A stretch of 7,096 nt of DNA from Flavobacteriaceae bacterium UBA5079 (GTDB lineage Bacteria; Bacteroidota; Bacteroidia; Flavobacteriales; Flavobacteriaceae). The notes under the pieces were generated by a model that was not told the origin of the DNA, did not search any database, and saw nothing but the letters and a program-made list of their open reading frames with translations. The stretch spans positions 19,164 through 26,259 of the forward strand of contig DIAL01000028.1 in assembly GCA_002414705.1 (NCBI GenBank). Direction: 5' to 3'. Both the position numbers and the translations under genes were made by a program. Shown in pieces: positions 1-6,254 of this stretch; within the stretch, counting starts at the first letter, position 1, and each line of letters begins with the position of its first letter.

Positions 1-861
1 TGTAGTAAAACAAGCCAAAGCCACCAAAACACTTAAAAAAGCGGTACCAACATCACCCAATGTTAATTGACTTAAGCTAGTTAAAACTTCCGTTCTGGTT
101 GCATTTTCAGGAAAGCTATCTTTCAACAAAAACCCACAAAATATAAGACCAGTATAAATAATTAATAGTCCGAAACCAGCTAATAATCCTGATTGAGAGA
201 TGACTTTTTTCTTCTCACTATAACTTCCTTCTCCATACGTTTTTAAGGACAATACAATAACAGCACCAACCACCACACCTCCAATAGCGTCAAAGGTTTG
301 GTACCCTTCTAAAATTCCTTCGGAAATAATAGCAAATGGTAAACTAACAGCTGTAGAAACCGATTCTGAAGAACCTCCATAAATGCCTAAACATATTATG
401 ATTAATAATATGATAACTATTAAAGGTGTTAAATACTTGCCTATTAGACTTAAAAGTCGCGAGCGATTCATCACAAAAATAAAAACGAGTGCAAAATAAA
501 CACAACTGGTTAATAAGGTAGATGAATTAAAAAATGGTGCAATAGCCATTTCGTGTGTTACTGATGCTGTTCGTGGTGCAGGCAACGCAATCGCAATAGC
601 ATACATAAAGACACAATAAACTGAACTGAAAACAGGCGACACTTTTTTTCCAAAATCAAACATCGTTCCTTGCAATTTAGCATGTGCAAAAATTGCTAAT
701 ATGGGAATTACAACTGCTGTTAAAGTAAAACCAAAAGTTACTAAATACCAGGCGCCTTCAGATTGAGCTCCCAAATATGGTGGTAAAATTAAATTGCCTG
801 CTCCAAAAAAAAGCGAAAAAAGCGCAAAAGCGACTATAAGTGTTTGTTTGGTTTTATTCAT
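1..861 (-). CDS. brnQ: Branched-chain amino acid permease (BrnQ/LivCS family), 3' end cut off by window edge
   Basis: This gene reads leftward from an ATG at 861-859 and stays open for 287 codons to the window edge, so its C-terminus is missing (the family is usually about 430-440 residues). The product is an inner-membrane, cation-coupled transporter for leucine, isoleucine and valine. Hallmarks read from the translation are the N-terminal LFFGAGNLILPP (residues 17-28), PAPRTASVT (94-102), EGILEGYQTFDAI (181-193, matching the family's GFLEGY-x-TMDA segment) and LACFTT at the cut end (282-287). Long hydrophobic stretches at about 7-30, 38-60, 79-95, 117-131, 145-161, 192-206 and 225-246 fit membrane helices. 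The start is chosen because it places the conserved FFGAGN motif at the usual distance from the N-terminus. The gene is divergent from the hydrolase at 939 with a 77-base gap; I see no convincing -7 box for it. The family call is firm; the exact substrate is inferred. Confidence 0.93.
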   Translation of the reverse strand, partial: MNKTKQTLIVAFALFSLFFGAGNLILPPYLGAQSEGAWYLVTFGFTLTAVVIPILAIFAHAKLQGTMFDFGKKVSPVFSSVYCVFMYAIAIALPAPRTASVTHEMAIAPFFNSSTLLTSCVYFALVFIFVMNRSRLLSLIGKYLTPLIVIILLIIICLGIYGGSSESVSTAVSLPFAIISEGILEGYQTFDAIGGVVVGAVIVLSLKTYGEGSYSEKKKVISQSGLLAGFGLLIIYTGLIFCGFLLKDSFPENATRTEVLTSLSQLTLGDVGTAFLSVLVALACFTT

Positions 862-913
862 ATAATTTTCAGAAAACAAAAAACGGATTAAACATTTAAA
901 ATTTAAACTCTGT

Positions 914-921
914 TATCTTTG
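914..921 (+). promoter_or_regulatory. Bacteroidetes-type -7 box for the alpha/beta hydrolase gene
   Basis: TATCTTTG matches the Bacteroidetes sigma-factor -7 consensus TAnnTTTG exactly. It lies 17 bases upstream of the ATG at 939, which implies a short leader of roughly 10-15 bases. No clear TTG -33 element is visible at the usual 17-23 base distance. The box is part of a perfect 6-bp inverted repeat, TATCTT-TGTCC-AAGATA (914-930), that spans the expected transcription start. Confidence 0.6.
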
Positions 922-938
922 TCCAAGATACTTTAAAA

Positions 939-1712
939 ATGATATTAGACTATAAAGATACTTCTGTTTTTTATACAGACCAAGGCCACGGAACACCAAT
1001 AGTTTTGCTTCATGGTTTTTTAGAAAACAGTTTTATGTGGCAACGTTTAACGCCTGAACTTATTAAAACAAAAAGGGTAATAACTCTAGACTTGTTGGGT
1101 CATGGACAAACTGGCTGCTTGGGTTACATTCATAGTATGGAACTTATGGCTGAAGTGGTTCATGCGGTTTTAGTTCACTTAAAAATAGATACATGTCTAT
1201 GTATTGGTCATTCTATGGGTGGCTATGTAGCGTTAGCTTTTGCTGAAAAATTTCCAGACATGGTATTGGGTTTATGTTTAGCTAATTCTACTTCAAAAGC
1301 AGATAGTGCCGAACGAAAAACAAATAGAACACGTGCCATAAAGGCTGTTAAACAAAACCACCGCGCATTTGTTAGTATGGCAGTAACAAATTTATTTGCC
1401 ATAAAAAATCAGTCTTTACTTTCTGATGATATTTTAGTTGTAAAAAAAGAAGCCTTAAAAACACCACTCCAAGGAATTGTTTCTGCTTTGGAAGGCATGA
1501 AAATTAGACCAGACAGATCTGACATTCTTAAAAATTCAACTTTCAAAAAACTAATGATTATTGGTCGTAATGACACTGTTATTCAATTTGATGACCTTGT
1601 TGAAGAAGCAAAAAAAACAAACACCAATTTTGTTATTTTTCCAGATGGACACATGAGTTATATTGAAAATGAAAGTTTATTCTTACATGAAATTGTGCGT
1701 TTCATCGAATAA
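939..1712 (+). CDS. Alpha/beta-fold hydrolase, probable cytoplasmic esterase-like enzyme
   Basis: The 257-residue protein has the full catalytic layout of an alpha/beta hydrolase. The oxyanion-hole segment is LLHGFLE (23-29). The nucleophile elbow is GHSMGG (90-95), with Ser92 as the likely nucleophile. GRND (209-212) gives Asp212 as the likely acid, and DGHMSYIE (236-243) gives His238 as the catalytic base. DLLGHGQT (51-58) is the usual strand-loop segment after the oxyanion region. There is no signal peptide or membrane helix, so it should be cytoplasmic. Length is typical for the family, and the start is supported by the -7 box 17 bases upstream. The substrate cannot be read from the sequence: esterases, lactonases and meta-cleavage hydrolases share this layout. 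It is divergent from the permease gene and is followed 63 bases later by a small gene on the same strand. Confidence 0.9.
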   Translation: MILDYKDTSVFYTDQGHGTPIVLLHGFLENSFMWQRLTPELIKTKRVITLDLLGHGQTGCLGYIHSMELMAEVVHAVLVHLKIDTCLCIGHSMGGYVALAFAEKFPDMVLGLCLANSTSKADSAERKTNRTRAIKAVKQNHRAFVSMAVTNLFAIKNQSLLSDDILVVKKEALKTPLQGIVSALEGMKIRPDRSDILKNSTFKKLMIIGRNDTVIQFDDLVEEAKKTNTNFVIFPDGHMSYIENESLFLHEIVRFIE

Positions 1713-1741
1713 TAAGTAATTTTAACGATTAAATGTATATT

Positions 1742-1781
1742 TTTCATAGCTTTATTGAACCCAAAGTTAAAAACTATGAAA
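1742..1781. repeat. 8-bp inverted repeat around the start of the small Cys/His gene
   Basis: TTTCATAG (1742-1749) is perfectly mirrored by CTATGAAA (1774-1781), with 24 bases between the arms. The right arm contains the ATG start codon at 1776 and the alternative TTG (1755) lies in the loop. If transcribed from upstream (for example by read-through from the hydrolase gene), a hairpin could partly hide the ATG. The match is short and AT-rich, so chance is possible. Confidence 0.4.
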
Positions 1782-2054
1782 CCTACTAATCAAAAAATCG
1801 CTTTCATACCAAAATTATATTGTAATATATTTGGTCATGACTTCCACGTTTCTCGAAAAGTAACGCTACATGTTAAGGAGTACGAATGTAAACATTGTAA
1901 AAAGCAAGCCACCACTAATGGTAATGGAAGATTAACCGAACTAACTCCAAAATTTAAGGAAATTAACAGTATTCTGGAACAGATTTACACACGTCGTGCT
2001 ATGCGATTAGCATCTAATAGATATTCTGAAAGTAACTTGCGAATTACTGGTTAA
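1776..2054 (+). CDS. Small conserved-looking protein with Cys/His motif (possible zinc knuckle)
   Basis: I do not recognise a named family. From the ATG at 1776 the product has 92 residues, is basic, and has no signal peptide. Near the N-terminus it has C-N-I-F-G-H (Cys16, His21), followed by the pair YECKHC (Cys38, Cys41), which together could hold one zinc ion. After that come TELTPKFKEIN (54-64) and an amphipathic, Arg-rich tail. A TTG at 1755 in the same frame would add seven residues (MNPKLKT); ATG is preferred because it is the standard codon and nothing in the extension looks conserved. The layout of a CxxFGH segment followed by CxxC recalls small phage-type zinc-ribbon proteins such as DUF1660, but this is only a resemblance. 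It lies between the hydrolase (same strand) and thiL (convergent, 14-base gap). Confidence 0.7.
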   Translation: MKPTNQKIAFIPKLYCNIFGHDFHVSRKVTLHVKEYECKHCKKQATTNGNGRLTELTPKFKEINSILEQIYTRRAMRLASNRYSESNLRITG

Positions 2055-2068
2055 TAAAAAAACCTTGT

Positions 2069-3115
2069 TTACTCATTAAAGCTTTTCCAACCTTGGGCTT
2101 TTAGTGGAATTTTACTTTCGGCACGCGTAACTAAATGCATTCCAGCACTAGCTTCTTGCATAAAACCAATAACGCTAAAATTTGGATTTGCTTGTATTTT
2201 AGGAAAATCTTCTTGAGAAATAGTGAACAACAATTCATAATCTTCACCACCATTTAAAGCAACTGTGGTACTATCTATATTAAACTCTTCGCAAGTAGAA
2301 ATAACTTGAGGATCTAATGGAATTTTGTCTTCATATAAATCACAACCTACATCACTTTGTTTACATAAATGTATGATTTCAGATGACAAACCATCACTAA
2401 TATCAATCATAGCCGTTGGTTTCACTTCTAATTCTTTCAATAAAGTAATAATATCTTTTCGTGCTTCAGGCTTTAATTGTCTTTCTACAATGTACGTATA
2501 CTGGTCTAAATCTGGTTGACTGTTTGGATTTACTTTAAATACTTCTTTTTCGCGTTCTAAAACTTGTAATCCCATATAAGCACCGCCTAAATCTCCTGAG
2601 ACAACTAATAAATCATTTGGTTTTGCGCCATTTCTATAAACAGCTTCACCTTTTGCTACCTCACCAATTGCGGTGATTGAAATTAATAAACCAGAAGTCG
2701 AGGAAGTAGTATCACCTCCAACCACATCTACACCATAAATATTGGCAGCTGTATGAATACCTTCATAAAGTTCTTCCAAAGCTTCTAAAGGGAATCTATT
2801 AGATACTGCAATGGAAACGGTTACTTGAGTTGCCATAGCGTTCATGGCATAGATATCCGATAAATTAACCATAATGGCTTTGTAACCTAAATGTTTTAAA
2901 GGCATATAGCTTAAATCAAAATGCACACCTTCCACTAATAAATCGGTAGAAACAACTACTTGTTTTTTTCCAAAATCTAAAACGGCAGCATCATCTCCTA
3001 CTCCTTTAATAGTTGATTTTTGAGTCATTTTAAAATTTGCTGTTAAGTGATCTATTAAAGCGAATTCACCTAAATTCTCTAATTGGGTACGTTGTTGATT
3101 TTTATCTTCTATCAT
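2069..3115 (-). CDS. thiL: Thiamine-monophosphate kinase
   Basis: ThiL carries out the last step of thiamine diphosphate synthesis: ATP plus thiamine monophosphate gives thiamine diphosphate and ADP, in the cytoplasm. The 348-residue protein shows the family's motifs in order. These are GEFALIDHL (16-24), GDDAAV (40-45), STDLLVEGVHFD (56-67), the metal-binding NLSDIYAM (84-91), GGDTTSS (133-139), DISDGLSSE (238-246), NGGEDYELLFT (288-298) and the C-terminal GW-x-x-F (342-346). The conserved aspartates for Mg-ATP are all present (GDD, STD, NLSD, GGD, DISD). Length is slightly above the E. coli enzyme (about 325 residues). The ATG at 3115 is chosen because the next Met is residue 30, beyond the conserved GEFALIDHL. 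The gene converges on the small Cys/His gene with 14 bases between stop codons, and no other thi genes are in the window. A strong -7 box sits 4 bases before the start. Confidence 0.97.
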   Translation of the reverse strand: MIEDKNQQRTQLENLGEFALIDHLTANFKMTQKSTIKGVGDDAAVLDFGKKQVVVSTDLLVEGVHFDLSYMPLKHLGYKAIMVNLSDIYAMNAMATQVTVSIAVSNRFPLEALEELYEGIHTAANIYGVDVVGGDTTSSTSGLLISITAIGEVAKGEAVYRNGAKPNDLLVVSGDLGGAYMGLQVLEREKEVFKVNPNSQPDLDQYTYIVERQLKPEARKDIITLLKELEVKPTAMIDISDGLSSEIIHLCKQSDVGCDLYEDKIPLDPQVISTCEEFNIDSTTVALNGGEDYELLFTISQEDFPKIQANPNFSVIGFMQEASAGMHLVTRAESKIPLKAQGWKSFNE

Positions 3116-3119
3116 GGCA

Positions 3120-3127
3120 CAAAAATA
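3120..3127 (-). promoter_or_regulatory. Bacteroidetes-type -7 box for thiL, nearly leaderless
   Basis: Read on the minus strand, 3127-3120 is TATTTTTG, a perfect TAnnTTTG. Only four bases (TGCC, on the minus strand) separate it from the thiL ATG, so transcription would start at or within a base or two of the start codon. No clear TTG -33 element is seen upstream. Because the thiL start is firmly fixed by conserved N-terminal sequence, either the mRNA is leaderless or a different promoter further upstream is used. Confidence 0.5.
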
Positions 3128-3244
3128 AGAAGCTTGGAGTTATTTGTTGTCATATTAACCAGTTAAATTATGCCGAAAACAGTATCAAAACTCATTTTAA
3201 CATAAATTAAAGACTAATCCTAACTGTTATTATCAATAATCTAT

Positions 3245-3252
3245 TAATTTTG
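3245..3252 (+). promoter_or_regulatory. Candidate -7 box for the lipoprotein operon
   Basis: TAATTTTG is an exact match to TAnnTTTG. No good TTG -33 element is visible at 17-23 bases upstream, and in such AT-rich DNA the eight-base match could arise by chance. If used, it gives a leader of about 175 bases before the first lipoprotein ATG at 3434. It is the best rightward candidate I find in this gap. Confidence 0.4.
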
Positions 3253-3268
3253 TTCAAAATCAGCAAGT

Positions 3269-3294
3269 AAATAGCGACATGTTTAAAGCTATTT
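3269..3294. repeat. 7-bp inverted repeat in the putative operon leader
   Basis: AAATAGC (3269-3275) and GCTATTT (3288-3294) are perfect mirror copies separated by 12 bases. They lie 17 bases after the candidate -7 box. The ATG of the mini-ORF (3279) is in the loop. This could be an operator dyad or an RNA hairpin; chance cannot be excluded. Confidence 0.35.
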
Positions 3295-3359
3295 CAATTT
3301 CAAAAAATTGCATGTGTTTTATGTTTAGTTTCGGTATTCTCTTTAAAACAAAACAATAA
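3279..3359 (+). CDS. Possible 26-codon leader ORF, doubtful
   Basis: ATG at 3279 opens a 26-codon frame that ends in TAA at 3357-3359. The product begins MFKAISISKN, has a hydrophobic Met/Phe/Cys-rich middle (CMCFMFSFGILF, 11-22) and ends KTKQ. It sits about 27 bases after the candidate promoter and ends 75 bases before the first lipoprotein start. It could be a regulatory leader peptide, or a remnant of a signal-peptide-like N-terminus. No ribosome-binding site or family supports it, and frames of this size arise by chance. Confidence 0.15.
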   Translation: MFKAISISKNCMCFMFSFGILFKTKQ

Positions 3360-3433
3360 ACCTATAAATAAATCGTTTTTAATTAAAAAAAAAAATGCGT
3401 TGTTTAAACCCATTAGACCGCAGTAAAAAACCT

Positions 3434-4921
3434 ATGAAAAACTTACTTAAATCCCCTTTACCTATCAAGCTTATATTTATTTGTGTTGTTATTTTCTCAA
3501 CACTACAAGCTTGTGATGACGAATCTGTTGATCCCATTGCAATTGTAGACACAGATAATGATGGTATTCCTGACGGAGAAGACAACTGTCCTGAAACATC
3601 AAACCCAAATCAAGAAGACACAGACAATGATGGTGTTGGTGATGTTTGTGACGCTCCAGATATAACAGATTCAGATAACGATGGTATTCCAGACAGTGAA
3701 GATAACTGCCCAACGATTGCCAACCCAAATCAAGAAGATGATGATAATAATGGTATAGGAAATGCCTGTGAAGACACACCTAATACAACACCTTTATTTC
3801 CATGTGTAAATGGTATGGCTGGCCCATATCCTTGTAACGGTTATGATTTAATGAGTCATATTTCTATAAATATTTTAGGACAACCAAATGCTGAAGGAAA
3901 TGATTCTTGGGGCTGGACAGATAGCACAACTGGACACGAATATGCACTTGTTGGCACCACCCAAGGGACCGCATTTGTGGATATTACCGACCCAATAAAC
4001 CCTATATTACTAGGACGTTTAGCTTCTGCTAACTCAAGTAGTAACGGAAATATTTGGCGCGATGTTAAAGTTTACAATGATTACGCTTTTATTGTGAGTG
4101 AAGCCAGTGGACATGGCATGCAAGTTTTCGATTTAACCCGATTACGCAATGTAACCAATCCACCACAAAATTTTACAGCAGACACACATTATACAGGTTT
4201 TGGAAGTGCACACAACATCGTTATTAATGAAGATTCTGGTTATGCTTATATTGTAGGAACTAGCAGAAATGGCACTTTTGCTGGAGGTCCTTTATTTATA
4301 AATATTCAAAACCCTCTTAACCCAGTTAACGAAGGAGGCTTCTTTGGCTATTCTCATGATGCTCAAGTTTTAAATTATAATGGTCCAGATTCAGATTATA
4401 ATGGTCAGGAAATTTTAATTGGAAGTAATGAAAATGAAGTTGTTATTGTAAATGTTACAGATAAGGCAAATCCGGAAATTATATCAAGCATTGCATATAA
4501 TAATATTGGATACACACATCAAGGTTGGTTTACTGAAGATTTAAACTATTTTCTTCTAGGTGACGAAACAGACGAACAGTCTTTTGGTGGAAATACACGA
4601 ACAATTGTATTTGACTTTTCAGATCTTGACAATCCAGCCTTTCACATGACTTACAATGGTCCAACTGCTGCAATAGACCATAATGGTTATGTAAAGGTTG
4701 ACACATTTTACATTGCAAATTACTCGGCAGGTGTGCGTTTTGTAGATATTTCCGCTATTGCATCTGGAACCATGACTGAAACTGGCTATTTTGATACCTA
4801 TCCAGCAAATAATAGTACTAGTTTTCATGGTGCTTGGAATGTATATCCTTATTTTGCTAGTGGCAATATTGTTGTTAGTGATATTGAAAGTGGCTTATTT
4901 ATAGTAAGAAAGCAAAATTAA
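3434..4921 (+). CDS. Choice-of-anchor B family lipoprotein with thrombospondin type-3 repeats
   Basis: From ATG 3434 this is a 495-residue lipoprotein. It starts MKNLLKSPLPIKLIF with a hydrophobic core and the lipobox LQAC (Cys27); the mature end C-D-D-E-S is acidic, which in Bacteroidota favours export to the cell surface. Next are two thrombospondin type-3 calcium repeats (39-73 and 79-113). The rest (about 124-495) matches my memory of the choice-of-anchor B domain: a Cys pair near C124 and C134, GTAFVDITDP (178-187), WRDVKVYNDYAFIVSEASGH (208-227), YTGFGSAHNIVINE (253-266), YTHQGWFTED (360-369), GPTAAIDHN (409-417) and a final HGAWNVYPYFASG (465-477). Such domains are LVIVD-like beta-propellers found with various surface anchors. 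An ATG at 3395 would add 13 residues (MRCLNPLDRSKKP) and give an overlong signal-peptide n-region, so 3434 is preferred. It is the first gene of a three-lipoprotein operon. Its molecular role is unknown. Confidence 0.9.
   Translation: MKNLLKSPLPIKLIFICVVIFSTLQACDDESVDPIAIVDTDNDGIPDGEDNCPETSNPNQEDTDNDGVGDVCDAPDITDSDNDGIPDSEDNCPTIANPNQEDDDNNGIGNACEDTPNTTPLFPCVNGMAGPYPCNGYDLMSHISINILGQPNAEGNDSWGWTDSTTGHEYALVGTTQGTAFVDITDPINPILLGRLASANSSSNGNIWRDVKVYNDYAFIVSEASGHGMQVFDLTRLRNVTNPPQNFTADTHYTGFGSAHNIVINEDSGYAYIVGTSRNGTFAGGPLFINIQNPLNPVNEGGFFGYSHDAQVLNYNGPDSDYNGQEILIGSNENEVVIVNVTDKANPEIISSIAYNNIGYTHQGWFTEDLNYFLLGDETDEQSFGGNTRTIVFDFSDLDNPAFHMTYNGPTAAIDHNGYVKVDTFYIANYSAGVRFVDISAIASGTMTETGYFDTYPANNSTSFHGAWNVYPYFASGNIVVSDIESGLFIVRKQN
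3548..3772 (+). repeat. Two thrombospondin type-3 calcium-binding repeats, 120-base period
   Basis: Two copies of a 35-residue unit of form D-x-D-N-D-G-I-P-D-x-x-D-N-C-P begin at 3548 and 3668. Each ends in a second D-x-D-N-x-G-x-G-x-x-C half. They share PNQED and are similar at the DNA level too, which suggests duplication. The aspartates typically bind calcium and the cysteines form disulphides, giving a stiff spacer between the membrane anchor and the propeller domain. Confidence 0.9.
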
Positions 4922-4928
4922 AAATCCC

Positions 4929-6254
4929 TTGAAAGCAAAAATTTTTAGTTTATTTATTTCACTTTCGGTAGTTGCTTGTTCATCTGATAATGAAATAGCT
5001 CTTACAAATCCTGATGTTCCAAGCACATCAGTTACTACATTGGGTGGATCTAAAAACGAAAGTGGGCAATCCATTATAAAAACAACAGATGGTGGTTACG
5101 CTATATTAGGTTTTACACAAAGTGCTGATGGAGATATTTCAGACAAAATAAACGAGAGTTATGACTTTTGGGTGTTAAAATATGACACTAATCATATTCT
5201 TCAATGGTCTAAAACGTATGGCGGAACAGGCAATGATCGTGGCGAAAAAATAGTACAAACACCAGATGGAGGCTATGCTGTTTTAGGCTATAGTGATAGT
5301 AATGATGGTGATGTTACAACCAACGCAGGCGCTCAAGATTACTGGCTAACAAAATTAGACTCCAGTGGAAATCTAATCTGGCAACAATCTTATGGATATG
5401 CAGGTTCTGATCGCGGAACGTCTTTATTAGTGACATCAGATGGTGGGTTTTTCATGACAGGCATTCTAGATGTTTCGGCTTCAGGAGGTGCTGGAAATAC
5501 TAGAAATGTGAGCTCCAGACATGCAGGAGGTGATTATTGGGCTTTAAAACTAGATAATCAAGGCATGATAGAATGGAGCAAATATTATGGTGGCAGTTTC
5601 ACAGATTCTCCTTTTGATGCCATTCAAACCACTGATGGCGATTATATCATTGTAGGCTCTTCAGATAGTGATGATGTAGATATTACCAATAATATAGGTC
5701 AATATGATTTTTGGGTACTAAAAGTTTCAAGTTCTGGAGCTATTATTTGGGAGAAAAATTTTGGAGGAACACAAATAGATGAAGCACGTGGAATTATCGA
5801 TTCTGGTGATGGTAATTATCTCATTATTGGAGATACACGCAGTGAGGATATTCAAATTTCAAATAATCTAGGTGCTGCAGATTTATGGCTCATAAAAATA
5901 ACACCTTTAGGGGAACTAATTTGGGAGAAGACGCTAGGTGGCAGCAATTTTGATGCTGGACGCTCCATAACTAAAGCATCTGATAACGGTTTTATTCTAT
6001 CAGGAAATTCCAGAAGTGCCGATGGAAACTTAACGAACAACAAAGGTCAAAATGATGGTTGGTTGCTAAAAGTTGATTCAAACGGGTCTATCATCAAACA
6101 AAAATCCGTTGGTGGATTAGCTATTGATTTTTGTAACAGTGCTATTGAATTAGACGACAAAACAATAATTGGTGTTGGAGAATCTAGTAGTACTGATGGC
6201 GATATTTTAGAAAATAAAGGATTCACAGACCTATTAATTATAAAAACAAAATGA
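4929..6254 (+). CDS. Lipoprotein made of seven propeller-type repeats, TTG start
   Basis: This 441-residue protein has a clear lipoprotein signal: K-A-K near the N-terminus, a hydrophobic core, then SVVAC (Cys17) followed by SSDNE, again acidic after the lipid cysteine. No ATG exists near this end: the frame is closed by a stop at 4905-4907 and only TTG at 4929 gives the signal peptide, so TTG is taken as the start. It begins 7 bases after the previous stop, which suggests translational coupling. The mature part is seven repeats of about 58 residues, with GG-turns at 38, 97, 155, 220, 278, 336 and 394 (the third is G-Y, not G-G). Each has a T-x-D-G-G-Y-like turn, S-x-x-D-G-D-I, and D-x-W-[VL]-x-K. 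I read this as a seven-bladed beta-propeller, possibly a binding scaffold; I do not recognise a function. It overlaps the next gene by four bases. Confidence 0.85.
   Translation: MKAKIFSLFISLSVVACSSDNEIALTNPDVPSTSVTTLGGSKNESGQSIIKTTDGGYAILGFTQSADGDISDKINESYDFWVLKYDTNHILQWSKTYGGTGNDRGEKIVQTPDGGYAVLGYSDSNDGDVTTNAGAQDYWLTKLDSSGNLIWQQSYGYAGSDRGTSLLVTSDGGFFMTGILDVSASGGAGNTRNVSSRHAGGDYWALKLDNQGMIEWSKYYGGSFTDSPFDAIQTTDGDYIIVGSSDSDDVDITNNIGQYDFWVLKVSSSGAIIWEKNFGGTQIDEARGIIDSGDGNYLIIGDTRSEDIQISNNLGAADLWLIKITPLGELIWEKTLGGSNFDAGRSITKASDNGFILSGNSRSADGNLTNNKGQNDGWLLKVDSNGSIIKQKSVGGLAIDFCNSAIELDDKTIIGVGESSSTDGDILENKGFTDLLIIKTK
5040..6251 (+). repeat. Seven tandem propeller repeats of about 58 residues
   Basis: The repeat begins at an aromatic or hydrophobic residue plus G-G and recurs with spacings of 59, 58, 65, 58, 58 and 58 residues. 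The core of each unit is D-[GN]-[GN]-[YF] about 16 residues in, then G-x-x-x-S-x-D-G-D, then N-x-G-x-x-D-x-W-x-x-K. The third unit carries an extra Ser/Gly-rich loop (residues about 180-200). The seventh lacks the final W-x-K strand, which is available at the N-terminus before the first G-G, as expected for ring closure. Confidence 0.8.

Larger units (their letters stand above)
3128..3433. other. Intergenic region between thiL and the lipoprotein operon
   Basis: This AT-rich stretch between divergently transcribed genes holds a candidate rightward -7 box (3245-3252), a 7-bp inverted repeat (3269-3294), a second AT-rich dyad CAATTT-CAAA-AAATTG (3295-3310), a 26-codon mini-ORF (3279-3359) and a run of eleven A (3385-3395). 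I see no tRNA, no recognisable riboswitch (including no TPP riboswitch for thiL) and no GC-rich terminator hairpin. Confidence 0.6.

Noticed and set aside
1747..1754. TAGCTTTA as a -7 box for the small Cys/His gene
   Set aside because: The last base differs from TAnnTTTG, no -33 element is visible, and such near matches are common in AT-rich DNA; read-through from the hydrolase gene is as likely.
2049..2064. GGTT...AACC dyad between the convergent genes as a shared terminator
   Set aside because: Only four base pairs with an eight-base A-rich loop; too weak to call.
2325..2519. 64-codon plus-strand frame inside thiL
   Set aside because: It is antisense to a well-supported thiL and shows no family features.
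3116..3244. TPP riboswitch upstream of thiL
   Set aside because: The conserved CTGAGA and ACCTGAT-type elements are absent, and the -7 box lies next to the start codon, leaving no room for a leader.
3295..3310. CAATTT-CAAA-AAATTG hairpin as a terminator
   Set aside because: The stem is only six bases and almost all A-T, there is no following T run, and no rightward gene ends before it.
3395..3433. Upstream ATG at 3395 as the start of the first lipoprotein
   Set aside because: It would give a 40-residue signal peptide with an unusually long n-region; the ATG at 3434 gives a normal 27-residue one.
3379..3779. Minus-strand frames of 68 and 96 codons opposite the first lipoprotein gene
   Set aside because: They are shadows of the Asp-rich calcium repeats; their composition (His/Leu/Tyr-rich) reflects the antisense of GAT/GAC codons, and the plus-strand product is clearly real.
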